The notes beneath the pieces were generated by a model, which did no database searches, was not told the DNA's origin, and saw only the letters and a program-made list of their open reading frames with translations. Shown in pieces: positions 1 through 9,248 of a stretch of 64,000 bases of DNA. The stretch's first letter is position 1, and each line of letters opens with the position of its first letter. Made by a program: the position numbers and the translations under genes. Location: assembly GCF_001425045.1 (NCBI RefSeq), contig NZ_LMDJ01000012.1, forward strand, positions 1 through 64,000, read 5' to 3'. Source of the stretch: Massilia sp. Root351. GTDB lineage: Bacteria; Pseudomonadota; Gammaproteobacteria; Burkholderiales; Burkholderiaceae_D.

Positions 1-38
1 CGCCTGAGCCGGATGATTGCGCCTGAGCCGGATGATTG
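1..38. repeat. 19-bp tandem direct duplication
   Basis: Bases 1-19 and 20-38 are identical and directly abutting. The unit length is not a multiple of three, so it shifts the frame of the partial gene that ends at 136. It is the first of five tandem duplications in the first 3.25 kb. Confidence 0.9.
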
Positions 39-136
39 CGCAACTGCCGGAACAGGCCTGGGAGCAAATCGTCAAGGCCAAGCGCTACGACGCCCTGTTT
101 GAACTGGCGCCTGGCCAAACGGGTGCGCAGCCATGA
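17..136 (+). CDS. C-terminal end of an unidentified T6SS-locus protein (5' partial)
   Basis: A reading frame open from about position 17 runs to a TGA at 134-136, which overlaps the ATG of the next gene (ATGA). The 38 residues visible end in ELAPGQTGAQP. The frame is broken upstream by a 19-bp direct duplication (1-19 and 20-38); removing one copy would let it continue leftwards. Translational coupling to the toxin gene suggests an adaptor or carrier protein of the effector operon, but too little is visible to name a family. Confidence 0.4.
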   Translation: MRLSRMIAQLPEQAWEQIVKAKRYDALFELAPGQTGAQP

Positions 137-1220
137 TGAACCTGCAAGACATCACCAAAAAACTCTCGGACGCGACAACGGCACTGGCCAAGGCCGACAA
201 CGACCTGAAGCTGGAAATCGCCGGCGCCGCTGCCGATGCGGCGGGGCTGGTCGATCCCACGCCGGCTTCCGACATCGTCGGCGCCGGCATCTCGATCGCG
301 CGCGGCGACTACTGGGGCGCAGCGCTCAGCACCGTCAGCATGGTGCCCTATTTGGGCGACGCGCTGGCCAAGCCCGCCAAAGCCGTCCGCGCCACCAAGG
401 CCATCATGGGCCTGGAGAAAAAAGTCGCCGCGCTGACGCAAACCGTATCGTCGGCGCCGGCATCTCGATCGCGCGCGGCGACTACTGGGGCGCAGCGCTC
501 AGCACCGTCAGCATGGTGCCCTATTTGGGCGACGCGCTGGCCAAACCCGCCAAAGCCGTGCGCGCCACCAAGGCCATCATGGGCCTGGAGAAAAAAGTCG
601 CCGCACTGACGCAAACCGTCGCCGACCTGACGAAAGCAAAAAAACAAGCCGAAGCAGCCGAAGTGGCGGCCAAGGAAGCTAAAATTGCGAAAGAGGCTGA
701 GGCGGCGAAGGATGCCGCCGCAAAGCAAGAAAAGTCGGCAGCAAAGAAAGATCCAGACTGTGAAAATTGCAAAGAGCCATCATCAAGCAAGCCAGCAACT
801 AAGGTTGAGATAAGAAACGGTTACGAGTATACGCTGGATGAGGCAGGACGCGTTGGTAGAATAAAGGGTAAGCTGAAGAGTAACCCGGCGCAATCTCGTA
901 ATACCCAAGCGCAATTAAAAGCGGGGGGGGGAACTGATAGGCTCAAAACCGATGAGGGCGGCCACTTTATCGGAAGACGCTTCGATGGCCCGACGGATGA
1001 ACTAAATCACTTCGCTCAGGACATGAACTTGAATCGGAGTGCTTACAAGGTCATGGAAAACGAATGGGACCGAGCTTTAAAAGCTGGAAAAGAAGTAATT
1101 GTAGACATAAAACCAAAGTATGTCGGCGACTCGCTCAGACCCTCGACACTTAGAATTAACTACTCAATCGATGGCGTTCCCAGTCAAGCCAACTTCAGGA
1201 ACGTACGCGGTGGAAAATAG
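133..1220 (+). CDS. Polymorphic toxin with C-terminal DNA/RNA non-specific nuclease domain (Endonuclea_NS_2 type), frameshifted by a duplication
   Basis: Probable T6SS effector nuclease. The start at 133 overlaps the preceding stop. The N-terminal half has a glycine/alanine-rich pre-toxin stretch (SIARGDYWGAALSTVSMVPY) and then an Ala/Lys-rich coiled-coil linker. The last ~110 residues contain EGGHFIG, N-x7-LNRSAYK and RPSTLRINYSIDG, the pattern of the Endonuclea_NS_2 family with His as general base. A 173-bp tandem duplication (274-446 and 447-619) shifts the frame: the beginning reads in one frame to about 446, the rest in another to 1220. Without the duplication the protein would be about 304 aa. 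The 3' half (after ~740) is visibly more AT-rich than the 5' half, as expected for a swapped toxin cassette. The next gene is the likely immunity gene. Confidence 0.7.
274..619. repeat. 173-bp tandem direct duplication inside the toxin gene
   Basis: Bases 274-446 recur at 447-619 with three substitutions. The length (3n+2) causes a frameshift. The substitutions argue against a purely mechanical copy and for joining of two paralogous alleles, by recombination or by assembly. Confidence 0.9.
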
Positions 1221-1225
1221 AAAGA

Positions 1226-1648
1226 TTGAAAATGAATCAGACAATGTCAGAAGAATTTTATCAAAAAATAGGGTCCGAAGCCCTGAGTTGGGTTGAAGAC
1301 TATGGCGGAAAAATGTTGGTATACGCTGAGCTGGACGATGGATTCATTGCGGCATCAATGGTCTATGAAAGCAAAACGCCTGGAGAGGCGACGTTCAAGT
1401 TCTGTCCATCAGAGCTGCAGGATGTCATAACCTCCTTCTGGGAAAACTGGAATAAAACAGCAGGGAACAAGACGTGGAAAGTGTTAATCTATTTGATTAA
1501 CTCTGACGATTTTTCGATAGATTTAATTTATCCCGATCAGATCGACCCAAATGAAACTGCGACAGATCGGCGTACTAGAATATTCAAGAGCCATTTCCCG
1601 TCGTCGCGCATAGATTACTCGGATCCCGAGCTAGATGATGACAATTAA
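1226..1648 (+). CDS. Putative immunity protein, YezG/DUF600-like
   Basis: 140-aa acidic protein starting 5 bases after the toxin stop. MNQTMSEEF at 1232 is an equally plausible start. Features recalling the YezG (DUF600) immunity family are an N-terminal FYQKIG helix, then LVYAEL, SELQDVI, FWENW, TWKVLIYLIN and a C-terminal acidic stretch (FSIDLIYPDQID). YezG-type proteins neutralise nuclease toxins in Gram-positive LXG systems, and related proteins occur beside NS_2 nucleases in T6SS loci. Family assignment is from motif recall only. Position and AT-rich composition matching the toxin 3' end support cognate toxin-immunity pairing. Confidence 0.6.
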   Translation: MKMNQTMSEEFYQKIGSEALSWVEDYGGKMLVYAELDDGFIAASMVYESKTPGEATFKFCPSELQDVITSFWENWNKTAGNKTWKVLIYLINSDDFSIDLIYPDQIDPNETATDRRTRIFKSHFPSSRIDYSDPELDDDN

Positions 1649-2168
1649 ATAGCAGCCCTCGAAATCGCCCAGTTCACGATTCAGAGAGCCATTATTCGCC
1701 GTTTTTGAATAGTTAATCGTCGTTTTAATAGGGGCCAAGGCTCAGCGTAGGCATACCGCAACGCGTACAGCACGCCGGAACTCAACGGCCACCGCGGTCG
1801 GCCTGACCGACGCCGTCTCCACCACCACGCGCGACCGCCAAGTGCGCGTGCAATTCGCCTGGCAGCGCGGCGAAGGCGCCAACGCCGGCGGCATCGCCCA
1901 CAACACCGACGCCAAGGGCAGCGCCCCCGGCGACGAGCGCGCCGGCACTTGGGTGCGCGTGGCCGAAGCGCTGGCGGGCCCCAACTGGGGCACCCAGTTC
2001 ACGCCGCGCATCGGCACCGAAGTGCTGGTCGACTTCATCGAAGGCGACATGGACCGCCCGGTGGTGGTGGCCCAGCTCTACACCGGCAGCGACGCCCCGC
2101 CCTTCGCGGCGGGCGTGGACGCGGGCGTGAACCACGCCGGCACCATCTCCGGCATCCACAGCCAGAAC

Positions 2169-2366
2169 TTCGACCGCAGCGGCTACGGCCAATGGCAGCT
2201 CGACGACACCCCCGGCCAGGTGCGCACGCGCCTGGCCAGCAGCAGCGCCGCCACCCAGCTCAACCTGGTTCGACCGCAGCGGCTACGGCCAATGGCAGCT
2301 CGACGACACCCCCGGCCAGGTGCGCACGCGCCTGGCCAGCAGCAGCGCCGCCACCCAGCTCAACCT
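2169..2366. repeat. 98-bp tandem duplication in vgrG (2-base linker)
   Basis: Bases 2169-2266 and 2269-2366 are identical and separated by GG. Net insertion is 100 bases, giving a frameshift in the VgrG reading. Confidence 0.9.
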
Positions 2367-2757
2367 CGGCTACCTGATCCAGCAGGCGCCCGGCTCCGCC
2401 CAGCGCGGCAGCTACCGCGGCGCAGGCTTCGAACTGCGCACCGACGCCTGGGCCGTGGTGCGCGGCGCCGAAGGCGTGCTGCTCACCACCAGCGCGCGCA
2501 ACGCGCAAGGCAGCGGCATCGCCTCCACCCAGATGGACAGCGCCGAATCCCTGGCGCAGCTGAAGGCCGCCGAGGAACTGGCCAAACAGCTGGGCGACGC
2601 CGCCACCGCGCAACAGGCGCTGACCAGCAAGGACGCCGCCGCCGCGCACAAGGACTTCATCACCCAGGTCGATCCCCAGCAAAGCGGCAAGCACGCCGGC
2701 GCCGTCAACGGCCAGCAGGCGGTCAAGGCGCAAGCCGGATCGCGCGAGGCCGACAGC

Positions 2758-2943
2758 GCCAAGCCGGTGGAAAAGTTCGGCACCCCGCTGGTGCTGATGG
2801 ACGCCCCGGCCAGCATCAACTGGGCCACGCCCGCCTCCACCGTGCTGTTCGCCAAGCCGGTGGAAAAGTTCGGCACCCCGCTGGTGCTGATGGACGCCCC
2901 GGCCAGCATCAACTGGGCCACGCCCGCCTCCACCGTGCTGTTC
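2758..2943. repeat. 93-bp in-frame tandem duplication in vgrG
   Basis: Bases 2758-2850 and 2851-2943 are identical. The duplication repeats 31 residues of the DUF2345 region (starting AKPVEKFGTPLV) in frame. Confidence 0.9.
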
Positions 2944-3000
2944 GCCGGCAAGCAGCTGCAATGGACCACGCAGGGAGATTTGCACCTGGCGGCCGCGCAC

Positions 3001-3248
3001 ACCGTGTCCTCCGTGGCCGGCAACGCGGCCGGCTTCTTCAGCCACGCCGGCGGCATCCAGGCCTTCGCCGGCAACGGCCCCGTGTCGCTGCAGGCGCATA
3101 CCGGCGAGCTGGAGATCCTGGCGCCACCGTGTCCTCCGTGGCCGGCAACGCGGCCGGCTTCTTCAGCCACGCCGGCGGCATCCAGGCCTTCGCCGGCAAC
3201 GGCCCCGTGTCGCTGCAGGCGCACACCGGCGAGCTGGAGATCCTGGCG
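3001..3248. repeat. 123-bp tandem duplication in vgrG (2-base linker)
   Basis: Bases 3001-3123 recur at 3126-3248 with a single substitution and a CC linker. Net insertion of 125 bases shifts the frame. Confidence 0.9.
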
Positions 3249-3453
3249 GACAAAGAGATCACTGTCATCTCCGTCAACGACAGCATCGAGATCAAGGCCA
3301 GCAAGAAGATCGTGCTGCAGGCAGGCCAGGTTAGCACCAAGGCCCGGCTCTAGCCGGGCCCGTGCGGCGCGTCACCTTTGCGGGCCTCTACCAAAAGGCA
3401 TAGCCCAAAATTTTTGCTTGCCCCCGCAGCGCTGGGCTGGCTAAATTGCGGCC

Positions 3454-6400
3454 ATGGAAATACACATTACTCGACTTGTCCTGCGCGCCGTGCTGTCGTT
3501 CATGATGCTGGCCGCAGCACCGGCGGCACTGGCGCTTGACCCCGCCGTCCCCATCGCCGCCTACCACCACGACATCTGGACCAGCCGCGAAGGCGCGCCG
3601 CGCGAGGTGGACACCATGGCGCAGACCGCCGACGGCTGGCTATGGCTGGGCACGGTCACCGGCTTGCACCGCTTCGACGGCGTGCATTTCGAGGCCTTCA
3701 AGCCCGCCGCCGGCGAGGGCCTGCTGGGCAAGCGCATCACCTCGCTCACCGCGCAGCCCAACGGCGACCTGTGGATAGGCTACACGTTCGGTGGCCTGAG
3801 CCGCCTGCGCAACGGCCGCCTTCAGCATTTCGCCTCCGGTCCCGGCAACCCCATCGGCGCCACCTACAACCTGGTGGTGGAGTCGGACGACAGCATCTGG
3901 GTCGCCTCCACCACCGGCCTGATGCGCTACAGTGGCGGCCGCTGGGAGAAGATAGGCACGGACTGGGACTATCCGGCCACGCGCGCGGAATTCGTCCACC
4001 TGGACCAGCACGGCCGGCTGTGGGCGGCCGACAACAAGGCGCTGTATCTGCTGGACCGCGCCACGCGCAAGTTCCGTCCCACCGGCCACACGGTCACGAG
4101 CCCGCTGATCACCGAGTCGCCCGACGGCCGCACATGGCTGATCGGGAAGGAAAGCATGACGCCGCTGCCGCTGCCGCCCGGCCAGCTCGTGCCGCGCTCG
4201 CCATGGTTCAACCGCTCGGCCGCCCATTCCGGCATGTTTGACCGGCATGGCAATTTCTGGACCGGCAATTGCCCCAACGGCCTGTGCCGCATGCTGCCTG
4301 CCACTTGGCAGCAACGGGCGCAACAACCGGGCGGCACCTTCGCCCGCGGCGCCATCGACGACAAGCTGGACCAGCCTTGGCAGATGGCCAGCCTGAACGT
4401 CCATTCCATGCTGGAAGACCGCGAGGGCAATATCTGGGTGGGTACGCCGGCTGGCCTGGAGCGGCTGCGCCAGAACAAGCTCTCGACAGTGCAGTTCCCG
4501 CCCGCTGCCGGGCGCCTGTCGCTTGCGCAAGAGGCGGACGGCGCCACTTGGGCCGCCTCCTCCGACGTGGCCACGCTGTGGCGCATTGACGCCAACGGCC
4601 AGGCAGTGCAGCAGGAACCCGGTCAGGCCGTGTACGCGGTAGGCAAGGGCCGCGACGGTTCCGTGCTGATCGGCGGCGCCGAGCACATCGAACGGCGCAA
4701 GAACGGTGTAGTCGAGTCCTGGCCGCTGCCGCCGCTGCGGGAGGGCGAAAATCCCAAGAACTTCGTGCTCCTGCTGGCGGACGACGCCACCGGCACCTGG
4801 GTCGGCATCGGCGGCCGGGGGCTGTACCGCCGGGAAGGCGGGCAATGGCTGCCGCCCGACCAGCACAAAGGCTTGCGCGCGCCACTCTTTGCCGCCGTGG
4901 ACGGCAAGGGCAACACCTGGTTCGGCTTCCGCAACAACAAGCTGCTGTACCACGACCACGGCAAGCTCACCGAATACGGGCCGGCGCAGGGCATCGATTT
5001 GGGCGCCGTCACCTTCGTGGACGTCCAAAAGGAGCTGGTGATCGCGGGCGACAACGGTATGGCCGTCCTGCACGAAGGGAAGTTCGTGCGCCTGGCCACG
5101 GCCGACCCGGAACTGCTGTCCAATGTGTCCGGCATGGTGGTCACGCCGGATGGCGACCGCTGGATCAACACCAGCAAGGGCCTGCTGCACGCCACCGCCA
5201 CCGACTGGCAACGCAGCGCCGGCGATCCGGACACGCCGCTGCGCCACGAGCTGTGGGACAGTTCAGACGGTTATCCCGGCGCGGCGGACATCATCGTGCG
5301 CCTGCCGTCGGCGCTTGCGGGCAGCGGCGGCAGGTTGTGGTTCGTGGGGACCGGCGGCATCGCCTGGTTTGACCCGTCCCGCCTGCAGCGCAACACCAGC
5401 ACGCCGGCCGTGCAAATTACCGGCATGCATAGCGACGGCGTACACCACCCGCTCGCTGCCGGCGTGCGGCTGGCGCCCGGCACCGCCAAGCTGCAAATCG
5501 ACTACACCGCCCTCGCCTACACCATGCCCGAACGCGTGCGCTTCCGCTATCGCCTTGACGGCGTGGACCAGGACTGGCAGGACGCCGGCACGCGCCGCAC
5601 CGCCTACTACACCAATCTCGGGCCGGGACGCTACCGCTTCACTGTGGAGGCGGTGAACGAAGACGGCGCGTCCAGCGGGCCGCACAGCGGCGAGCCGTTC
5701 GAGATTGCGCCGCGCTTCACGCAGACCATCTGGTTCGCAGGCCTGTGCGTGCTGGCCGCAGCGGCACTGGCGTACGCCCTGTACCAGATGCGGCTGCGCC
5801 AGCTCACGCGCCAGTTCCGCGAGCGCCTGCACGAACGGCTGGTGGAACGCGAGCGCATCGCGCGCGCGCTGCATGACACTTTCCTGCAAAGCCTGCACGG
5901 GCTGATCCTGCATTTCCAGGCGGTGGCGAACCGCCTGCCGCCCGGCAGCGACACGCGGCTGCTGATGGATAAGACGCTTACCCAGGCCGACCAAGTCCTC
6001 ATCGAAGGGCGCGACCAGGTAATGGATCTGCGCGTCACGCCCGGCGGCAGCCTGGCCCAGGCGCTCAAGGACGCGGGCGCGGCCATGGCGGCCAACGGCG
6101 GCTGCCTGGACGGCGGCGACGGCGACTTCGCGCTGGCCGTCAACGTGGAGGGCAAGGAATGCACGCTGGCGCCGGAGATGCACGACGAGGTATACGCCAT
6201 CGCGCGCGAAGCCATGAGCAACGCCTGCCGCCACGCCGGCGCCAGCCTGCTGCAGGTGGAACTGGGCTATGGGCCGCGTGAATTCAGGCTGGCCGTGCGC
6301 GACAACGGCAAAGGGCTGGACGACGCCACCAAGACGAACGGCAGGCCGGGCCATTGGGGCTTGACCGGCATGCGCGAGCGCGCCGAGCGCATCGGCGCGC

Positions 6401-6483
6401 GCATCGACATCAGCGATTGCGCCGGCGGCGGCGTGCAGGTGCTGGTGACGGTGGCAGCGTCGCAGGCTTACGCGCGGCGCTAG
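3454..6483 (+). CDS. Membrane sensor histidine kinase with two-component-regulator propeller (NarL-type kinase)
   Basis: 1009-aa hybrid-topology sensor. An N-terminal signal peptide (MEIHITRLVLRAV, cleavage after ALA near residue 28) is followed by a large periplasmic beta-propeller built of Reg_prop repeats (WLWLGTVTGLHRFDG, NIWVGTPAGLERL), a Y_Y_Y domain (about 685-760), one transmembrane segment (FAGLCVLAAAALAYALY, ~770-786), a HisKA_3 dimerisation domain and an HATPase_c domain. The phosphoacceptor is in ARALHDTF (His807); the ATP lid is DNGKGLDD and GLTGMRERAE. HisKA_3 kinases normally phosphorylate LuxR/NarL-type regulators, but none is adjacent. The family often senses oligosaccharides. 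The stop overlaps the convergent lysR stop by a few bases. Confidence 0.9.
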   Translation: MEIHITRLVLRAVLSFMMLAAAPAALALDPAVPIAAYHHDIWTSREGAPREVDTMAQTADGWLWLGTVTGLHRFDGVHFEAFKPAAGEGLLGKRITSLTAQPNGDLWIGYTFGGLSRLRNGRLQHFASGPGNPIGATYNLVVESDDSIWVASTTGLMRYSGGRWEKIGTDWDYPATRAEFVHLDQHGRLWAADNKALYLLDRATRKFRPTGHTVTSPLITESPDGRTWLIGKESMTPLPLPPGQLVPRSPWFNRSAAHSGMFDRHGNFWTGNCPNGLCRMLPATWQQRAQQPGGTFARGAIDDKLDQPWQMASLNVHSMLEDREGNIWVGTPAGLERLRQNKLSTVQFPPAAGRLSLAQEADGATWAASSDVATLWRIDANGQAVQQEPGQAVYAVGKGRDGSVLIGGAEHIERRKNGVVESWPLPPLREGENPKNFVLLLADDATGTWVGIGGRGLYRREGGQWLPPDQHKGLRAPLFAAVDGKGNTWFGFRNNKLLYHDHGKLTEYGPAQGIDLGAVTFVDVQKELVIAGDNGMAVLHEGKFVRLATADPELLSNVSGMVVTPDGDRWINTSKGLLHATATDWQRSAGDPDTPLRHELWDSSDGYPGAADIIVRLPSALAGSGGRLWFVGTGGIAWFDPSRLQRNTSTPAVQITGMHSDGVHHPLAAGVRLAPGTAKLQIDYTALAYTMPERVRFRYRLDGVDQDWQDAGTRRTAYYTNLGPGRYRFTVEAVNEDGASSGPHSGEPFEIAPRFTQTIWFAGLCVLAAAALAYALYQMRLRQLTRQFRERLHERLVERERIARALHDTFLQSLHGLILHFQAVANRLPPGSDTRLLMDKTLTQADQVLIEGRDQVMDLRVTPGGSLAQALKDAGAAMAANGGCLDGGDGDFALAVNVEGKECTLAPEMHDEVYAIAREAMSNACRHAGASLLQVELGYGPREFRLAVRDNGKGLDDATKTNGRPGHWGLTGMRERAERIGARIDISDCAGGGVQVLVTVAASQAYARR

Positions 6484-7361
6484 CCGCACATCATGTCGCG
6501 GCTGTCGGCATACAGCTTGGCCAGCCACGCCGACACCGCCTTGAAGCGCGCGATGGAGCCGGCGTCGCGGTGGCTCAGCAGCCACAGCTCGCGCTGTACT
6601 TCCGGCTGCCCGCCCAGCCTGCGCAGGCCGGGCGGATGGCCGATCAGGCAAGGCAGCAGCGCCAGCCCCAGCCCCTCCTCGCAAGCGCGCAGCATGGTGG
6701 TCAGGCTGTTCACGCGCACCGGGCCGCGCACCTCCGGCCCCAGGCTGCGTATCCAATTCATCTCAGGCAAATGGGAGAGCTGGTCCCCGTACATAATCCA
6801 GGGCTGCTGCCCCCATTGCTCGCGCGGCACGGGCTCGGATCTGGCGCTGCCGTAGACGGTCCAGCCGATGTCGCCCAACTTGCGCATCACCAGCGCCGCG
6901 TCCTCGCCCGGCTGCGCCAGGCGCAGCGCGAAATCGGCCTCGCGGCGCGTGAAAGACAGGTTGTCGTTGTCCGCCAGCAGGTGCAGCTCCAGTTGCGGAT
7001 ACTGCGCGTTCAGCGACGGCAACTGCGGCAGCAGCCAGTGGTCGAACAGGAAGTCGATCGCCGTGATGCGCACCGCGCCGGTAATGGCTTCGGCCTCGCG
7101 CGAGGATGCCAGCAGCATGCTTTGCACATTGCCGTACACCGCCTCGCCATACTCCACGAAAACCCTGCCCGCCTCCGTCAGCTGGTAGCGCGTGTTATCG
7201 CGGATGAACAGCCGCAGTTGCAGCGACTTCTCGGCGGCCGCGATGCGGCGGCTGATGGTGGACGCGTCCACGCCCAGCACGCGGCCGCTCGCGCTCATGC
7301 TGCCGGTGCGCGCCAGCGACAAGATCAGCGGTATGTCATTCCAGTCGAAGTCATTAGCCAT
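6480..7361 (-). CDS. LysR-family transcriptional regulator
   Basis: 293 aa. Winged-helix N-terminus (DWNDIPLILSLARTGSMSAS, then DASTISRRIAAAEKSL) and a periplasmic-binding-like effector domain. It reads away from the dienelactone hydrolase gene, with a 135-bp shared intergenic region. This is the classic arrangement in which a LysR regulator controls the divergent enzyme gene and itself. The variant HTH beginning DWNDI is typical of a GcvA/transposon-type LysR subgroup; the ligand cannot be deduced. Confidence 0.88.
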   Translation of the reverse strand: MANDFDWNDIPLILSLARTGSMSASGRVLGVDASTISRRIAAAEKSLQLRLFIRDNTRYQLTEAGRVFVEYGEAVYGNVQSMLLASSREAEAITGAVRITAIDFLFDHWLLPQLPSLNAQYPQLELHLLADNDNLSFTRREADFALRLAQPGEDAALVMRKLGDIGWTVYGSARSEPVPREQWGQQPWIMYGDQLSHLPEMNWIRSLGPEVRGPVRVNSLTTMLRACEEGLGLALLPCLIGHPPGLRRLGGQPEVQRELWLLSHRDAGSIARFKAVSAWLAKLYADSRDMMCG

Positions 7362-7496
7362 TCGTGTTTTGTTTTCCTATCCCTATAGTCAGATCCGCAT
7401 TTTTACAAAGCGGCATTGCAGGTTTGTCCGTTCCCTTGCCGCGTTTTCACACCTAAGATGCATCCATCGAAACGCAAGCACAACAAGGAGTCGCAT

Positions 7497-8195
7497 ATGA
7501 AACCAGGCATCACCATCCAGGCAGAAGACGGCAGCTTCAACTGCTACGTGGCCCGTCCGGCCGGCGCTGCACCGGCGCCCGTGGTCGTCGTGCTGCAGGA
7601 AATCTTCGGCGTCAACGCCGGCATCCGCAGCATCGCCGACAACTACGCCGCACAAGGCTACATCGCCGTCGCCCCGGACCTGTTCTGGCGCGCCGAAGCG
7701 GGCCTGGACATGTCCGAGGCGAGTGAAGGCGACTGGGCCAAGGGCTTCGCCCTGTACAGCGCCTACGACTTCGACAAGGGCGTGCGCGACATCGCCGCCA
7801 CCGTGACTGCGGCTCGCAGCATGCAAGGCGCCAGCGGCAAGGTCGCCGTCACCGGATACTGCCTGGGCGGCCTGCTCACCTACCTGAGCGCAGCGCGCGG
7901 CCGCGCCGACGCCTTCGTGGCCTACTACGGCGGCGGCACCGAGAAGTTCGTGTCCGAAGCGGTCAAGGTGCAGGACCCGCTGCTGTACCACCTGGCAGGC
8001 GAGGACGAGTACATCGGCAAGGAAGCGCAGGCTGCCATCAACGCGGCGCTGGGCGCCAACCGCAACATCGAACTGCACACCTACCCCGGCTGCAACCACG
8101 CTTTCGCGCGTCCGGGCGGCAACCATTACGACGCCGCCGCCGCCGAACTGGCCAACGGGCGCACGGCAGCCTTCTTCAAGCAACACCTTGCTTAA
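7497..8195 (+). CDS. Dienelactone hydrolase family protein
   Basis: 232-aa cytoplasmic alpha/beta hydrolase. The start at 7497 is preceded by AAGGAG; the frame is open further upstream but has no RBS there. Catalytic features of DLH: Glu36 in QEIFG, nucleophile Cys122 in GYCLGG, acid Asp170 in AGED and His201 in CNHAFARPGGNHYD. Family members hydrolyse dienelactones of chlorocatechol breakdown or other esters; no aromatic-pathway genes are adjacent, so the substrate is unknown. Probably controlled by the divergent LysR gene. The downstream hydrolase gene starts 50 bases later and may be co-transcribed. Confidence 0.88.
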   Translation: MKPGITIQAEDGSFNCYVARPAGAAPAPVVVVLQEIFGVNAGIRSIADNYAAQGYIAVAPDLFWRAEAGLDMSEASEGDWAKGFALYSAYDFDKGVRDIAATVTAARSMQGASGKVAVTGYCLGGLLTYLSAARGRADAFVAYYGGGTEKFVSEAVKVQDPLLYHLAGEDEYIGKEAQAAINAALGANRNIELHTYPGCNHAFARPGGNHYDAAAAELANGRTAAFFKQHLA

Positions 8196-8245
8196 TGTAG
8201 CACAGCGATTTTTACCTAACTATTTACTAAAAGGAAGAACCCATC

Positions 8246-9238
8246 ATGTCCACCAAGACCCAAGACCAAGCCGTCAATGAAGTCAATGTCTCGCGCCGCG
8301 GCGCCCTGACCGGCGGCGCCAGCCTGGCCGCGATCGCCGCAGCCGCCATGCTGCCGTTGGCAGCTACCGGCGAAGCACAAGCCGCGCCAGCCGCCAGGCC
8401 GATGCGCAAAACCGCCAGCACCATCACCACCAAGGACGGCGTGGACATCTACTACAAGGATTGGGGTTCGGGCCAGCCCATCGTGTTCAGCCACGGCTGG
8501 CCGCTGAATTCGGACAGCTGGGAATCGCAGATGTTCCACCTGGCGAACAACGGCTTCCGCGTCATTGCGCACGACCGCCGTGGCCACGGCCGCTCCAGCC
8601 AGCCTTGGGACGGCAACGACATGGACCACTACGCGGACGACCTGGCCGCCGTGATCGAGGCGCTGGACCTGAAAAACGCCATCCTGGTGGGCTTCTCCAC
8701 CGGTGGCGGCGAAGTGGCGCGCTACGTGGGCCGCCATGGCACCAAGCGCGTGGCCAAGCTGGTGCTGGTGTCGGCGGTGCCGCCGCTGATGCTGAAAACG
8801 GCCGACAATCCGGGCGGCCTGCCGATCGACGTGTTCGACGGCATCCGCGCCGGTTCGGTGAAGGACCGTTCGCAGCTGTACCTGGACATTGCCAGCGGCC
8901 CGTTCTACGGCTACAACCGTCCGGGCGCCAAGCCTTCGCAAGGCATCATCAACGCCTGGTGGATGCAGGGCATGATGGGCGGCCACAAGAACACCTATGA
9001 CTCGATCAAGGCGTTCTCGGAAACCGACTTCCGCAACGACTTGAAGAAATTCGACAAGCCGACCCTGGTGATCCACGGCGACGACGACCAGATCGTGCCG
9101 ATCGACGCAGCCGGCCGCGCCTCGGCGGCGCTGGTCAAAGGCGCCAAGCTGATCGTCTACCCCGGCGCCCCGCACGGCCTGACCGACACCCACAAGGACA
9201 AGGTCAACGCCGACCTGCTGGCCTTCGCCAAGGCCTGA
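8246..9238 (+). CDS. Tat-exported alpha/beta hydrolase (non-heme chloroperoxidase/arylesterase type)
   Basis: 330 aa. The N-terminus has a twin-arginine signal (SRRGALTGG, residues 16-24, then a hydrophobic Ala-rich stretch ending AQAA). The mature part is a chloroperoxidase-like serine hydrolase: oxyanion [10 protein letters not shown], nucleophile Ser151 in GFSTGGGE, acid within HGDDDQIVP (279-281) and His310 in APHGLTD. Cofactor-free perhydrolases of this type act as esterases and form peracids; physiological substrate unknown. AAGGAAG RBS lies just upstream. Folded export to the periplasm via Tat is inferred from the signal. Confidence 0.88.
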   Translation: MSTKTQDQAVNEVNVSRRGALTGGASLAAIAAAAMLPLAATGEAQAAPAARPMRKTASTITTKDGVDIYYKDWGSGQPIVFSHGWPLNSDSWESQMFHLANNGFRVIAHDRRGHGRSSQPWDGNDMDHYADDLAAVIEALDLKNAILVGFSTGGGEVARYVGRHGTKRVAKLVLVSAVPPLMLKTADNPGGLPIDVFDGIRAGSVKDRSQLYLDIASGPFYGYNRPGAKPSQGIINAWWMQGMMGGHKNTYDSIKAFSETDFRNDLKKFDKPTLVIHGDDDQIVPIDAAGRASAALVKGAKLIVYPGAPHGLTDTHKDKVNADLLAFAKA

Positions 9239-9248
9239 GGCGCCGCCA

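Larger units (their letters stand above)
1740..3353 (+). pseudogene. vgrG: vgrG remnant: gp5/OB-fold and DUF2345 part only, with three internal duplications
   Basis: Encodes the central and C-terminal parts of a T6SS VgrG spike: VRVQFAWQRG, GTQFTPRIGTEVLVDFIEGD and DRPVVVAQLY are the gp5 OB-fold hallmarks, followed by the DUF2345 beta-helix (QLQWTTQGDLHLAA, SIEIKASKKIVLQAGQ). The N-terminal gp27-like domain (~400 aa) is absent: the VgrG frame begins abruptly near 1740 directly after AT-rich sequence, with an in-frame stop at 1710 and no start codon or RBS. Three tandem duplications (about 100, 93 and 125 bp periods) shift the frame at ~2268, keep it at ~2851 and shift it back at ~3125. This cannot make a working spike as read; it may be an orphan module left by recombination next to the toxin cassette. 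Confidence 0.8.

Noticed and set aside
1842..3353. The 503-codon frame as an intact VgrG
   Set aside because: Between the first and third duplications it reads an off-frame Arg/Pro-rich sequence; the true VgrG reading switches frame and lacks the N-terminal domain.
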